IMG/VR virus record: IMGVR_UViG_3300037963_003939
Coordinates: 9,848 to 37,298 of that record
Source: a virus
Length of the DNA stretch: 27,451 nucleotides
Direction: 5' to 3' (one strand)
The notes under the pieces are model-generated. The model was given only the letters and a program-made list of their open reading frames with translations. It searched no databases and was not told where the DNA came from. Below, piece by piece: positions 1 to 7,333 of the stretch. A program made the translations under genes and the position numbers. Numbering within the stretch: the stretch's first letter is position 1; each line of letters opens with the position of its first letter.

Positions 1-283
1 TGAACCCCGTCAGACCGATGGGACAAACGGCTATGTGAGCGGACCCAAAATGGCTCTAATCAACTTCACCGGAGGCGCAGACAACGAAACCTGCATCCTC
101 GGTGGTGGTATTGAGTCCATCTTGGGCGTTTTCATTAACGAGAACGCGGCCGCACCACTTGCGGAAACACACGCATCGAACAACCACACGTTCAACACAT
201 CGTTCGCGGCACTAACCATCACACTGAATGTGCAAGGTGGCGAGACCGACGTGGCTGGACAAATGCTCGTCCTCTATCTATGA
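1..283 (+). CDS. Small beta-rich virion protein, 3' part (5' end outside window)
   Basis: The reading frame is open from the first bases of the window to a TGA at 281-283, so the start lies upstream; the GTG at 35 reads as an internal valine. The visible 93 residues are rich in Gly, Thr, Asn and Ala with alternating hydrophobic residues, as expected of a small beta-sandwich protein with no catalytic motif. The second half resembles the protein at 719-973: both have G(I/F)xSI(L/V), then a short Ala/Pro loop, then SNN, then a final hydrophobic strand. By analogy with that 84-aa neighbour, the whole protein is probably only slightly longer than what is visible. Its place before the head-tail connector suggests a head decoration or head surface protein. 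The role is inferred; the reading frame itself is clear. Confidence 0.6.
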   Translation, partial: EPRQTDGTNGYVSGPKMALINFTGGADNETCILGGGIESILGVFINENAAAPLAETHASNNHTFNTSFAALTITLNVQGGETDVAGQMLVLYL

Positions 284-293
284 GGTGAGTAGC

Positions 294-719
294 GTGCCGC
301 AGGTAATCTACCGCGGTCGATGGCCTACGAAGCGAACCCCCTTCGGGGAGTTTGTTAGGGGAATCCCGCAAGACGTTGAGCAAGAGTGGTTAGACACTAA
401 TGCTCGGCGGCTTGTCGGGGACCCCGACTTCGTGGTAATCGGCAACGAGGCAATCATGGATGAATCGCTTCCGGGCGATAATCCTGACGAAGGATGGACT
501 CGCGCACAAATTTATGATTGGCTTACACTACGAGATATTCGCGCTCGCGCTGGACTCACAAAACCACAACTGATGAAGGTTGTTGGTGACACATTAGGAC
601 TCAATAATGAGGAAGAATTGGAAGATTCGGCCGAAGAGTCTATGAGCGAGTCCGCAGTGGGCGAGAATATGGTCGGAGTAGATAGCAACGACGAACAACA
701 AGAAGAGGTGATTGACTAA
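294..719 (+). CDS. Head-region protein with SAP/HeH-like helical motif and acidic tail
   Basis: I chose the GTG at 294 because GAGGTGA (282-288) sits 5 nt upstream; the frame is also open further back to an ATG at 228, but that would overlap the previous gene by 56 nt. The 141-aa product begins MPQVIYRGRW. Residues about 68-103 (GWTRAQIYDWLTLRDIRARA, then GLTKPQLMKVVGD) look like two helices separated by an extended loop, as in SAP, LEM or HeH domains that bind DNA or cap virion proteins. The remaining C-terminus is strongly acidic (runs of Glu, Asp and Ser) and probably disordered. It ends in TAATG, overlapping the next start by one base. In tailed viruses such helix-loop-helix tails occur in head completion proteins, so I infer a head or neck role; the domain call is by eye. 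Confidence 0.6.
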   Translation: MPQVIYRGRWPTKRTPFGEFVRGIPQDVEQEWLDTNARRLVGDPDFVVIGNEAIMDESLPGDNPDEGWTRAQIYDWLTLRDIRARAGLTKPQLMKVVGDTLGLNNEEELEDSAEESMSESAVGENMVGVDSNDEQQEEVID

Positions 720-973
720 TGCCTATGGTAGCAGATGAGCGCACAAGTGTCTTTGGCAATTTCCATGTAGTAACCGGAACATACACAAGCGGTGGCGGAA
801 CACTCGACCTATCGGGTCAGTTTTCCAGCATCGTGAGTATGGTAGCAACCGCTGATGGCGCAGTGCCATCCAGCGCAAACGAACCCCGTGTGAGCAACAA
901 CTCGCTCACTGTGGGTATCACAAGCGCAGCAGGTGCCCAAACCGGAACATGGATTGCAATTGGCAAGCGCTGA
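719..973 (+). CDS. Small beta-rich virion protein (putative decoration protein)
   Basis: An 84-aa protein starting MPMVADERTSVFGNF, with GAGGTGAT at 706-713 as ribosome binding site. It has no Cys, no charged clusters and no membrane segment. The pattern TGTYTSGGGTLDLSGQFSSI followed by short hydrophobic stretches suggests a compact beta-sandwich. Residues from FSSIVSMV onward align by eye with the end of the partial protein at 1-283 (shared S-I-hydrophobic, Ala-Pro loop, SNN, terminal strand), so the two are probably diverged copies. The position just before the connector genes fits a capsid decoration or stabilisation protein. A tail-associated or short fibre role cannot be excluded. Confidence 0.6.
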   Translation: MPMVADERTSVFGNFHVVTGTYTSGGGTLDLSGQFSSIVSMVATADGAVPSSANEPRVSNNSLTVGITSAAGAQTGTWIAIGKR

Positions 974-996
974 GACAAACAAGAAGGTGATTTGCG

Positions 997-1194
997 ATGG
1001 CTTTGCAAGCGGCTGTATTTCGGTTCAGTCCATCGGCAGTGGTTGACACCACCGGTGGCACGGGCATGACTGCTCAACTGACTTTACAGATGGCTAATTT
1101 CACCCCTGCCGCGCTTGATGAGACCAATGTCAAGCACATGGACACTACTGTTGTACGCGGTGAAATGATTGTAACCATCCTCTATCAAGCATGA
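997..1194 (+). CDS. Very small beta-rich virion protein
   Basis: A 65-aa protein starting MALQAAVFRFSPSAVV, preceded by AAGGTGAT 6 nt upstream of the ATG. It carries hydrophobic/Thr-rich alternation (MTAQLTLQMANF) and ends VVRGEMIVTILYQA, which recalls the terminal strand of the partial protein at 1-283 (AGQMLVLYL). It may be a third, more diverged member of that small beta-protein set, or an unrelated head protein. No enzyme motif, signal peptide or membrane helix is visible. Role inferred only from position in the head block. Confidence 0.5.
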   Translation: MALQAAVFRFSPSAVVDTTGGTGMTAQLTLQMANFTPAALDETNVKHMDTTVVRGEMIVTILYQA

Positions 1195-1206
1195 TGGAGG
1201 GTTCGC

Positions 1207-1488
1207 ATGTCGGCATACACACTCGACGACCTTCATCGTATGGAGAAGGCTGGGTGGCGCAAAGCCGAGTCCCTTGGGGCCGGTAGCGTCTCTCAGTCAG
1301 AGAACCCCCTTGCGGGTGTGACGCGTCAACAGAATGCTCGCACGCGCAATATGCGCGACATTCTCGACATTGGTAGCGGAACGCGCTGTCAGCATTGTGG
1401 CATGCTTCATTTTTGTTGGTTGGAAAAGTGTGGCTCTTGTGGCAAACCTATGCACTACAACCTTGGTAAAGTGAGGGATGCGCAATGA
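1207..1488 (+). CDS. Zinc-ribbon small protein
   Basis: A 93-aa protein starting MSAYTLDDLHRMEKAGWR, with GGAGG at 1196-1200 just upstream. Its C-terminal third has CxxC at residues 61-64 (CQHC) and CxxC at 75-78 (CGSC), with an extra Cys at 70 and His at 63 and 68, which is a treble-clef or zinc-ribbon pattern. The N-terminal half is charged and probably helical. It overlaps the next gene by ATGA. Zinc ribbons are known in transcription, DNA-binding and protein-protein adaptor proteins; a structural late operon is an odd place for a transcription factor, so a virion adaptor or assembly factor is possible. I do not recognise a specific family. Confidence 0.6.
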   Translation: MSAYTLDDLHRMEKAGWRKAESLGAGSVSQSENPLAGVTRQQNARTRNMRDILDIGSGTRCQHCGMLHFCWLEKCGSCGKPMHYNLGKVRDAQ

Positions 1489-1757
1489 ACCCTATGGATT
1501 ACGCGTGGGCGTTGCTAAAATCAACACCTGAAGAACAAGCCGCGTTTTGGGAAAACTTGCAAGCGCGTGCTACACCTCCACAGAAAGCCCCTGTCAGTTT
1601 ATGTGAAGAAGCGGGCTGTAATGAGCCGGGTGTGGGGTATGATGGTATGAGCGAGGAAAGGCAGTTCTTATGTCAACGATGTTTAGATGCGTCGCGTGAA
1701 TCATACGAAGCCGTAATGAGACGGGCAATGGGATTACCACCAAAAGGTGGTGCCTGA
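1485..1757 (+). CDS. AWxLLK-tagged small zinc-binding protein
   Basis: A 90-aa protein starting MNPMDYAWALLKS, coupled to the previous gene by an ATGA overlap and to the next by TGATG. The first 12 residues form the A-W-x-L-L-K helix also found at the N-termini of the proteins at 3651, 3928, 6484 and 6914, whose remaining sequences are otherwise different. The middle has four cysteines, C40 and C45 then C63 and C66 (Cx4C...CxxC), a likely zinc site. The C-terminus is helical and basic. Function is not known; the tag suggests that it docks to the same partner as the other tagged proteins, for example during head or tail assembly. Confidence 0.6.
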   Translation: MNPMDYAWALLKSTPEEQAAFWENLQARATPPQKAPVSLCEEAGCNEPGVGYDGMSEERQFLCQRCLDASRESYEAVMRRAMGLPPKGGA

Positions 1758-3400
1758 TGCCCGTAGTGTTCCAACCCGGCGAGCGTCCCCCTCAACCTCT
1801 TGACCCTGACGCGACTGTCTATACGACACCGCAGAAGGTCGCGGACTTACTTCAGATTCAATACCCTGACCCTGATTTTCTCGCGACAAATGGGTCCGCT
1901 GGTCTCACATACGTTGAAATCGCGCCATCTGATTTGCGTCATACCGGTTACGAAGTGGGCGACGAAGTTGAAATCTTAGGCGATGCTTCTCTCGCGGAGA
2001 CTGCCTTTATCGGCAGTATCGCACTATCAGGTGGTAACGCGCGCCTCAATCTTGTCACCAGCGCGACAGGTGTCGTCGGTGCAGATAATTACACATTGAC
2101 AGGTACACACAACACAGCAGACAGCGCGACTATTCAGAACCTCAATGCGTTCACAAACGGCAAACGGCGCGGTGTCACCAAGTCCGCAGTGCAGCATTTG
2201 ATTCGACGCGCACAAGACAAGATTGACAACCTCACGAATAACGCGTGGCGACCTATGTTGCAGACCGCGGAATTCAAAAATTTCGATACATACAAACCGT
2301 ACAGGCGTCGGTACTACACTGACTATGTCGGAACCACACCTCTTCTTTATCGCAACGTCCAACAGATTATTCGATTGGAAATTTGGCAAGGCCAAGAATA
2401 CCGTGAGATTGCTTCTGCTGAATGCAGAATAGAGGTACTTGACAATAGCGTGCTGGACACGACCGACTATCTATATCTGTGCCCCGGAGACGGTGGAGTC
2501 GCTTCGCTACAAGTCGGCACAGGTCAAGGCAATTGGCGTGCGGACTTTGACAACGAATCAACCGCGAGCAATCTGTCAGACCTCATCAACAAAGACAATC
2601 GTAGAAACAAAACAGGCGTGCCATTCTCGCCAACATTCAGTCTTGAAACCAGCGCGTCAGTCAGTGGGTTACAAGAAGCGAATGTACATCACGAATTCTT
2701 TTCATCGGCCAACGCCGACTATGGTGGTGGCAAACTCAAAGTCACATCTATGCGACGCGGTGACGGTGGTGAAAATGCGACCCTTGCGACAACCAACGAG
2801 AATGGTATCGCAATCAGTGGTTGCACATCTCTCACTACTACGACAACCGGCGCGATAGGTGGTGGTTCACTCGCACTTACTGATGCGGGGAGTTTTGCCA
2901 ACTACGGTATCGTTTACACGGGAACCGGTGCATCAATGGTCGCAGCGCGCTATACCGGCAAGACAGGCAATACTCTCACAGGTGTGACTGATTTAGCACC
3001 CGCAGGGTTTACTGCTGCTATGTCAGGGGCGGGCACTGTCGTCAATCAGCATCGCATGCTTATCGACTATGTTGGGACAACCACCGGTGACGAAGCGCGT
3101 CTGCGCGATTGGTGGGCTGATTATGAGTTGGGTGTGATTTACTTCAACAACACATACCCCTATTTCCAATGGAACGCAATCAAGGTCGCTTACATCTATG
3201 GTGAGCGATACGTTGAGAAGGCCATTGAGGACATTTGCACCAAGTTGGTTGCGATGGACCTATTGCTTTCTGACGACCGTAGCGTTCTGTTCCCCGAAGG
3301 CACTCAGAATATCGACCTTGGTAGCAAGTATCAATTGTTCAAGGAACAAGTGGCTGAAACGCTACCGCGCTATGTGGAGTTGATGACACCGTGGGAATAG
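1757..3400 (+). CDS. Putative head-tail connector (adaptor) protein with large insertions
   Basis: A 547-aa protein starting MPVVFQPGERPPQPL. Two helical parts look like the connector fold of tailed phages (HK97 gp6 / SPP1 gp15 type): TVYTTPQKVADLLQI near residue 20, GVTKSAVQHLIRRAQDKID near 139-157, and the C-terminal YVEKAIEDICTKLVAMDLL with a following helix. These are separated by beta-rich stretches. One is near residues 45-125 (VGDEVEILGD, a small barrel-like segment); a larger Gly/Thr/Ala-rich one lies near 280-440. Ordinary adaptors are about 100-200 aa, so this one is greatly enlarged. Position between head and tail genes supports the call. It forms a ring under the portal if right. 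The exact family needs profile or structure comparison. Confidence 0.6.
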   Translation: MPVVFQPGERPPQPLDPDATVYTTPQKVADLLQIQYPDPDFLATNGSAGLTYVEIAPSDLRHTGYEVGDEVEILGDASLAETAFIGSIALSGGNARLNLVTSATGVVGADNYTLTGTHNTADSATIQNLNAFTNGKRRGVTKSAVQHLIRRAQDKIDNLTNNAWRPMLQTAEFKNFDTYKPYRRRYYTDYVGTTPLLYRNVQQIIRLEIWQGQEYREIASAECRIEVLDNSVLDTTDYLYLCPGDGGVASLQVGTGQGNWRADFDNESTASNLSDLINKDNRRNKTGVPFSPTFSLETSASVSGLQEANVHHEFFSSANADYGGGKLKVTSMRRGDGGENATLATTNENGIAISGCTSLTTTTTGAIGGGSLALTDAGSFANYGIVYTGTGASMVAARYTGKTGNTLTGVTDLAPAGFTAAMSGAGTVVNQHRMLIDYVGTTTGDEARLRDWWADYELGVIYFNNTYPYFQWNAIKVAYIYGERYVEKAIEDICTKLVAMDLLLSDDRSVLFPEGTQNIDLGSKYQLFKEQVAETLPRYVELMTPWE

Positions 3401-3654
3401 CGCAAGAAGACCTCGATTTCATCTATGCCGCGCGTGAAGCGGAGTTGGGTGTCACACCCGCAGGTGTCAAAGTGTTACACTCTTGTGCGACACAATATGG
3501 TTACATCGCGGACGAGCGTGGGGTAATCGACCCTGACACAGGGCAGGTTATGACAGACCCCGACAAACTCGCGCCGATTATCGAAAGAGGCAAGACATTG
3601 ATGCGAGTGACCAGCCAAACCGGCGAGAATTTGATTAGGGCGTTGCGTGCATGA
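3391..3654 (+). CDS. Hypothetical neck-region protein
   Basis: An 87-aa protein with a GTG start (GTGGGAATAG), which overlaps the end of the connector gene by 10 nt, indicating translational coupling. The sequence begins MGIAQEDLDFIYAAREAELG and is mostly charged and helical with a central ADERGVIDPDTGQV loop. No zinc site, membrane segment or known motif was recognised. It overlaps the next gene by ATGA. The position between connector and tail completion genes suggests a head closure or neck role, but sequence alone does not show it. Confidence 0.55.
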   Translation: MGIAQEDLDFIYAAREAELGVTPAGVKVLHSCATQYGYIADERGVIDPDTGQVMTDPDKLAPIIERGKTLMRVTSQTGENLIRALRA

Positions 3655-3935
3655 CTGCTATAGAACAGGCATGGTTGGTGCTGAAAGAATGGTCCGACGC
3701 GCGCGGTCGTCGCGCGCCTCCTACTACGGCACGCATGCCGAACAAACCTGATTCAAGCAGATTTCGACTACAACAGGCGCAACGCGAAGCACGGCACAAG
3801 GCTAAGCCTGATTGGGAATCGATAATATTCAATCCCAATTCGCAGACGCAAAGATATGATGAAGAGCAAATGCGCCGCAAGTTTGAAGCACTACAGGCAC
3901 AGTTGGAACAACAAGGGGGCGCGAGAAATGAGTAG
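3651..3935 (+). CDS. AWxVLK-tagged small basic coiled-coil protein
   Basis: A 94-aa protein starting MTAIEQAWLVLKEW. Residues 4-12 are the shared AW-x-(L/V)-LK helix. The rest is basic and polar (ARGRRAPP, then QQAQREARHKAK) and ends with a predicted helix (RYDEEQMRRKFEALQAQLEQ), followed by GGARNE and a TAG. It starts in an ATGA overlap with the previous gene and ends by overlapping the start of the next (AGAAATGAGTAG). Both start (MTAI..AW.VLK) and end (RNE) match the protein at 6484-6921, so the two are likely paralogues. Function unknown; an assembly or scaffolding adaptor is plausible. Confidence 0.6.
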   Translation: MTAIEQAWLVLKEWSDARGRRAPPTTARMPNKPDSSRFRLQQAQREARHKAKPDWESIIFNPNSQTQRYDEEQMRRKFEALQAQLEQQGGARNE

Positions 3936-4038
3936 AGCGTTAGACCATGCGTGGGATTTGTTGAAAGCAAAAGACTGTCCTAAGTGCAAAGATGGCAAGT
4001 TAGACAAGGCTGGTATGTGCAAAATGGGCTGTGCGTGA
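3928..4038 (+). CDS. AWxLLK-tagged 36-aa zinc-knuckle protein
   Basis: A very short gene: MSRALDHAWDLLKAKD followed by CPKCKDGKLDKAGMCKMGCA, 36 aa in all. The ATG at 3928 is chosen because it gives the shared tag at the exact N-terminus and overlaps the previous stop, although the frame is open back to 3856. Cysteines at 17, 20, 31 and 35 (CxxC...CxxxC) could bind one zinc. The protein is thus only tag plus zinc knuckle. Two bases separate its stop from the next ATG. The junction with the upstream gene is the same as at 6911-6921. Function unknown. Confidence 0.6.
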   Translation: MSRALDHAWDLLKAKDCPKCKDGKLDKAGMCKMGCA

Positions 4039-4040
4039 TT

Positions 4041-4481
4041 ATGGCGACTGAGTCTGTTGCGCTAATGCAATCCATATTGGACACCAATTGGAATCGAGCC
4101 AACACAGACCAACTCAAGCCTGTCATTGCTGACATCACTACCTTGGACCCCGGACGCGGTAAGCGATTCAATCTACAGCGCAACGATGGTGTGTTCCTGT
4201 ACGAGACCGCGCACAACGAAGAACAACCTGAATTGTTCTATGACTTCGTCCACACGCGCATCAATATTACTGTCGATGCGCGCACAGTGCGCGGCCGTGA
4301 CCACATGATGAAGATGGAAGATGAAATCCGACGCATCATTCACAGTAAGCGAAAGGGGGACGGCGCCAACTTTGACCGTCTTCTGTATAAGACGCGCACG
4401 GACCTGTCAGATAGGACAAAACAACTGCATAGATTCACCTTTCAGATAGAAATAGTCATATTCTCGGAACTTATCGCGTGA
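4041..4481 (+). CDS. Putative tail completion / tail terminator protein
   Basis: The ATG at 4041 (MATESVALMQSILDTNW) is preferred over the in-frame ATG at 3984, which would lie inside the preceding gene. The product is 146 aa: an N-terminal helix, then strands (VIADITTLDP; KRFNLQRNDGVFLYET), then FYDFVHTRINITVDARTVRG, a helix (MMKMEDEIRRIIHSKRK) and a final FTFQIEIVIFSELIA strand. Size, alternation of strands around one long helix, and location right before the tail tube gene match tail terminator or completion proteins (lambda gpU, SPP1 gp17, HK97 gp10 types). Such proteins cap the head-proximal end of the tail. The call rests on order and pattern, not on a recognised signature. Confidence 0.6.
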   Translation: MATESVALMQSILDTNWNRANTDQLKPVIADITTLDPGRGKRFNLQRNDGVFLYETAHNEEQPELFYDFVHTRINITVDARTVRGRDHMMKMEDEIRRIIHSKRKGDGANFDRLLYKTRTDLSDRTKQLHRFTFQIEIVIFSELIA

Positions 4482-4494
4482 GGAGAGGGGAACC

Positions 4495-6474
4495 ATGCCA
4501 TCGACAGTTTACAAGGGTGACCTATCCGAAGTATCGTTCGGACATGAGAGCGGAATCGTCCTAACGCACGGGCATCATACCGGCACATTAACGTGGACAC
4601 ACGCCAATTCAGGTGATACTTCAGTCATCACATTTGCTGGCGCATCTGCTGGTGGAGATATGTGGTCAGCGACAGGCATACTGAAATATCCTAAGAATAT
4701 GCTTGTGGGATGTACTATGCGTATCAGCAGCCCGAATGCAAACTATGACGCTGATGATTACAACGCGACCGGTCGTTTGTTCACAATCGTCGCCAATTCA
4801 GGCGCGACAATCACAGTTACACCTGCGCTCGCAGGGGCATCAGGCAGTCAAACTTCGGTTGCCGGAAGTGACACAATCATCATTGACGCGCTGGGTTGTC
4901 CGGCTGTTGATGTAAGCATGGGTGGATATAATGCTCGACCGGATTTAACTGATGAGTCTGTGTTGACTGACCAATTCGTCGGTCTCGCGGCTACGGTCAC
5001 ACTACCTGAGACTAAAGTCGAGTTGCTGCGCAACCACATTGTGGGTATCGGGCGCGACGTTGTTATTCAAGTCCCACAGAAATTCACCAACGAAGGTGGC
5101 TCAATCGACATGATGCTCAACAGCGCGCGTTGGCTCTACTACGCACTTGGTAATGAAGCGACGGCAGACAAGAGTGGCGGGACTACAACAGTCGTTGAAG
5201 CGGCTGGTGGCGACGCAAAGGCAATCGCGATGGGCGACAATTACATTGAATTTGGTGGTGCAATGTCTGCCGCACCTGCGGTCGGTGACTACATTCAAGT
5301 TGTTGATAGTAGCGCTCGTCTTATCCCTACAAGTCGCGCAGACCCTATGGCGGGCAACAAGTGGCCCGCAAGTCATACCGATTTCAGTCATACTGAATCA
5401 AATGAAATTCGACGCGTTGTTGCAGTTGACCAAAATGTCGCAACAGAACGTCGCATCTATGTCGATGACCCGTTCTGTTTTGACCACGGGTCGCAACTGA
5501 AGATTATCAAATTCACATTCGATGATGCTGCTTTGACCGGTAGTCCACATTTTGATACTACTGCTGCTACCTTCGGTAATATCCAAAACCGCACTTCGCG
5601 CCTACTGTTCTCCGGTTATCACACACCATCATTTACACTTGAGTCGAGCATGCGTACACGCGATGTTGGGTCTTTCAACGCTCACGCCGACTCGCCTACT
5701 GATGGTGCAGGTGCGCCCGGTAGCGCGAATGACAGCAAGCAATTGACGCGCATTTGGAAAGGGTGCAAGGTTAAGGATTGGTCGCTCACTGCTGATGCAG
5801 ACGCAGAAGCCAAACTCACAGTCAATTTTGACGCGCTACATTGTTACACTGACACAGGCAGGTTAGAAGCCACAGGACCCGGCGACAGATATACCGCGCA
5901 CCGAATGTTTGAGAACACCGGTAACGGTCTTGCTGAACGCAAAGCGGCAGGCATCGCACCTAACACCGAGAAGCCATTCATGTTCTACAACGGAACCATC
6001 ACCGCGTTTGGGCAACCACTCGCGCAGGTTACCAACTTCAATCTCACAGGGAACAACAATACCGTGACACACTACACAGTGCGCGGCAACCCGCTTGCGG
6101 AAGACCGAGCAACCGGCACTCATGCAGGTAAATCACTTGAGCAAATCCCGTTCGGTGGTAGCCGTAACGCCGCGCTCATGGTTGAAGGGAAAACCGAATA
6201 CGACCTGAAGATGACCGTCATCGTTGATGACCCGTTACTATGGCACGAATTCCGCACAAACCGTGAGAAAGACTACTCTTCACCTATCACGCTCACACTC
6301 ACCAAGAGTGGGGCAGGTGCAAATCGTGAGCAAATCATTGTCATTGTCGATGACTACATTCTCACACAGGCGCCGCTACCTATCCCTGACGACAAAGGTG
6401 TTGTCAAATCTGAATTGGAAATCAAACCCATGCACGTCAAGGTTGTCGCGCATGACGCATTGTTGCATTGTTGA
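4495..6474 (+). CDS. Putative major tail (tube) protein
   Basis: A 659-aa protein starting MPSTVYKGDLSEVSFGHE, behind GGAGAGGGG about 2-10 nt upstream of the ATG. It is beta-rich with no membrane segment. Near residues 505-530 the segment ITAFGQPLAQVTNFNLTGNN has the pattern of tail tube proteins, and VEGKTEYDLKMTVIVDDPLL followed by a late strand set completes such a fold. The position after the completion protein and before the chaperones and tape measure is the canonical one. Usual tube proteins are 150-350 aa, so about half of this chain would be extra domains exposed on the tube. It could alternatively be a fused tube plus decoration protein. Confidence 0.65.
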   Translation: MPSTVYKGDLSEVSFGHESGIVLTHGHHTGTLTWTHANSGDTSVITFAGASAGGDMWSATGILKYPKNMLVGCTMRISSPNANYDADDYNATGRLFTIVANSGATITVTPALAGASGSQTSVAGSDTIIIDALGCPAVDVSMGGYNARPDLTDESVLTDQFVGLAATVTLPETKVELLRNHIVGIGRDVVIQVPQKFTNEGGSIDMMLNSARWLYYALGNEATADKSGGTTTVVEAAGGDAKAIAMGDNYIEFGGAMSAAPAVGDYIQVVDSSARLIPTSRADPMAGNKWPASHTDFSHTESNEIRRVVAVDQNVATERRIYVDDPFCFDHGSQLKIIKFTFDDAALTGSPHFDTTAATFGNIQNRTSRLLFSGYHTPSFTLESSMRTRDVGSFNAHADSPTDGAGAPGSANDSKQLTRIWKGCKVKDWSLTADADAEAKLTVNFDALHCYTDTGRLEATGPGDRYTAHRMFENTGNGLAERKAAGIAPNTEKPFMFYNGTITAFGQPLAQVTNFNLTGNNNTVTHYTVRGNPLAEDRATGTHAGKSLEQIPFGGSRNAALMVEGKTEYDLKMTVIVDDPLLWHEFRTNREKDYSSPITLTLTKSGAGANREQIIVIVDDYILTQAPLPIPDDKGVVKSELEIKPMHVKVVAHDALLHC

Positions 6475-6483
6475 GGTGAGAAT

Positions 6484-6921
6484 ATGACTGCTATTGATGA
6501 CGCGTGGCAAGTATTGAAGCGCGAAGGTAGACCAAAAAGTAGCGAGGAAGAAGCACGAGCGCGAGGTTCAAAACGCGCGAATGTGAAATTCAATGAGATT
6601 ATGGAACGGATTCGTTCTAAGACAGAGGGAGAAGCACAAGAGGCCCGAGAGCGTCGTGAGACCGAAGATACTCAAAGAATGCGGCAGTATGCTGAAGACA
6701 AAGCACGACGTGATGCTGCACAAAAGCGTCGTGACCGTGCGACTTCTATGCCTGAAGTGAGTGTGCTTGACCCATCAAGTGCTGAAGCGTTCCAAGAATG
6801 GCAGGGACAACAACAACCTGCTGAAGAAGAACCAATGGATGAACCAATGGATGAATCAACCCCTAAGCGTCGTCGAACCGGTGCATACCGTAAAGACCCA
6901 CGAGGTGACAGAAATGAGTAA
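6484..6921 (+). CDS. AWxVLK-tagged charged coiled-coil protein
   Basis: A 145-aa protein starting MTAIDDAWQVLKREGRP, with GAGGTGA 3-9 nt upstream. After the tag comes a long stretch dense in Arg, Glu, Lys and Ala (for example QEARERRETEDTQRMRQYAE) that is almost certainly a long helix or coiled coil, about residues 20-85. A short acidic segment follows with a perfect repeat (EPMDEPMDE), then a basic tail (PKRRRTGAYRKDPRG) and DRNE at the end. Start and end mimic the protein at 3651-3935. Coiled coils of this kind are typical of scaffolds and chaperones, so an assembly role is possible. Real function not known. Confidence 0.6.
   Translation: MTAIDDAWQVLKREGRPKSSEEEARARGSKRANVKFNEIMERIRSKTEGEAQEARERRETEDTQRMRQYAEDKARRDAAQKRRDRATSMPEVSVLDPSSAEAFQEWQGQQQPAEEEPMDEPMDESTPKRRRTGAYRKDPRGDRNE
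6829..6852 (+). repeat. Two perfect copies of a 12-bp tandem repeat
   Basis: GAACCAATGGAT occurs at 6829-6840 and again directly at 6841-6852, inside the gene at 6484-6921. It encodes the duplicated acidic unit EPMD. A third, partial GAA follows. Such short in-frame repeats can change copy number by slippage and would lengthen the acidic linker. Confidence 0.9.
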
Positions 6922-7333
6922 CGCATTCAACAAAGCATGGTCACTGCTGAAGAATGAAGATTTGGCCCGAGAGACGCAAGCGTATCGTCGAGAGATGGCG
7001 AACCAGCGACAAGAAGATACGACTATAGCACAGGCAAGAGGTTTGCCCACTCTACAAGACATCTTCGCGCAACACGGTAACGATTACGGACCCGGTGGTG
7101 TTTTGGAATTGATGCAACGCTTAGAGAACGCCGGGCATGGGAACAGTAAGCAGCGTTGGGCTGCTGATTTGATGCTCAATTACGGCCGCTCTCCTGAAGA
7201 AATCATGGACCGAATCCAAGATTACGAATCACGAGGCGCTACACTCGGTTCATGGGACCATTGTATTGAAACCCCCGGTGACCGAGGCTCACAGCGCAGG
7301 GCGGCTTTGGAAGAAAGAGGCGTAATGCGGTGA
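6914..7333 (+). CDS. AWxLLK-tagged hypothetical protein
   Basis: The ATG at 6914 is chosen because it puts the tag (MSNAFNKAWSLLKNED) at the N-terminus and overlaps the previous TAA; an in-frame ATG at 6761 lies inside the previous gene. The 139-aa product has a charged helix after the tag, then GLPTLQDIFAQHGNDYGPGG and a helical segment (QRWAADLMLNYGRSPEEIMD) that resembles a small helical bundle. No Cys pair forms a zinc site. The stop overlaps the next GTG (GTGA). The tag pairs it with the 36-aa protein at 3928-4038, which follows the same kind of upstream gene. Function unknown. Confidence 0.6.
   Translation: MSNAFNKAWSLLKNEDLARETQAYRREMANQRQEDTTIAQARGLPTLQDIFAQHGNDYGPGGVLELMQRLENAGHGNSKQRWAADLMLNYGRSPEEIMDRIQDYESRGATLGSWDHCIETPGDRGSQRRAALEERGVMR

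Noticed and set aside
228-293. Earlier ATG start for the SAP/HeH-like head protein
   Set aside because: It would overlap the previous gene by 56 nt, whereas GAGGTGA stands at the right distance before the GTG at 294.
2439-2858. Alternative + strand frame of 139 codons inside the connector gene
   Set aside because: It is fully inside the 547-codon frame, and its product looks random (Cys/Arg/Gln/Thr-rich).
3856-3927. Upstream extension of the 36-aa protein
   Set aside because: The extension is the shifted reading of the preceding gene, and only the ATG at 3928 places the AWxLLK tag at the N-terminus as in the other four proteins.
6761-6913. Upstream extension of the protein starting at 6914
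   Set aside because: It would lie wholly inside the preceding gene and bury the N-terminal tag.
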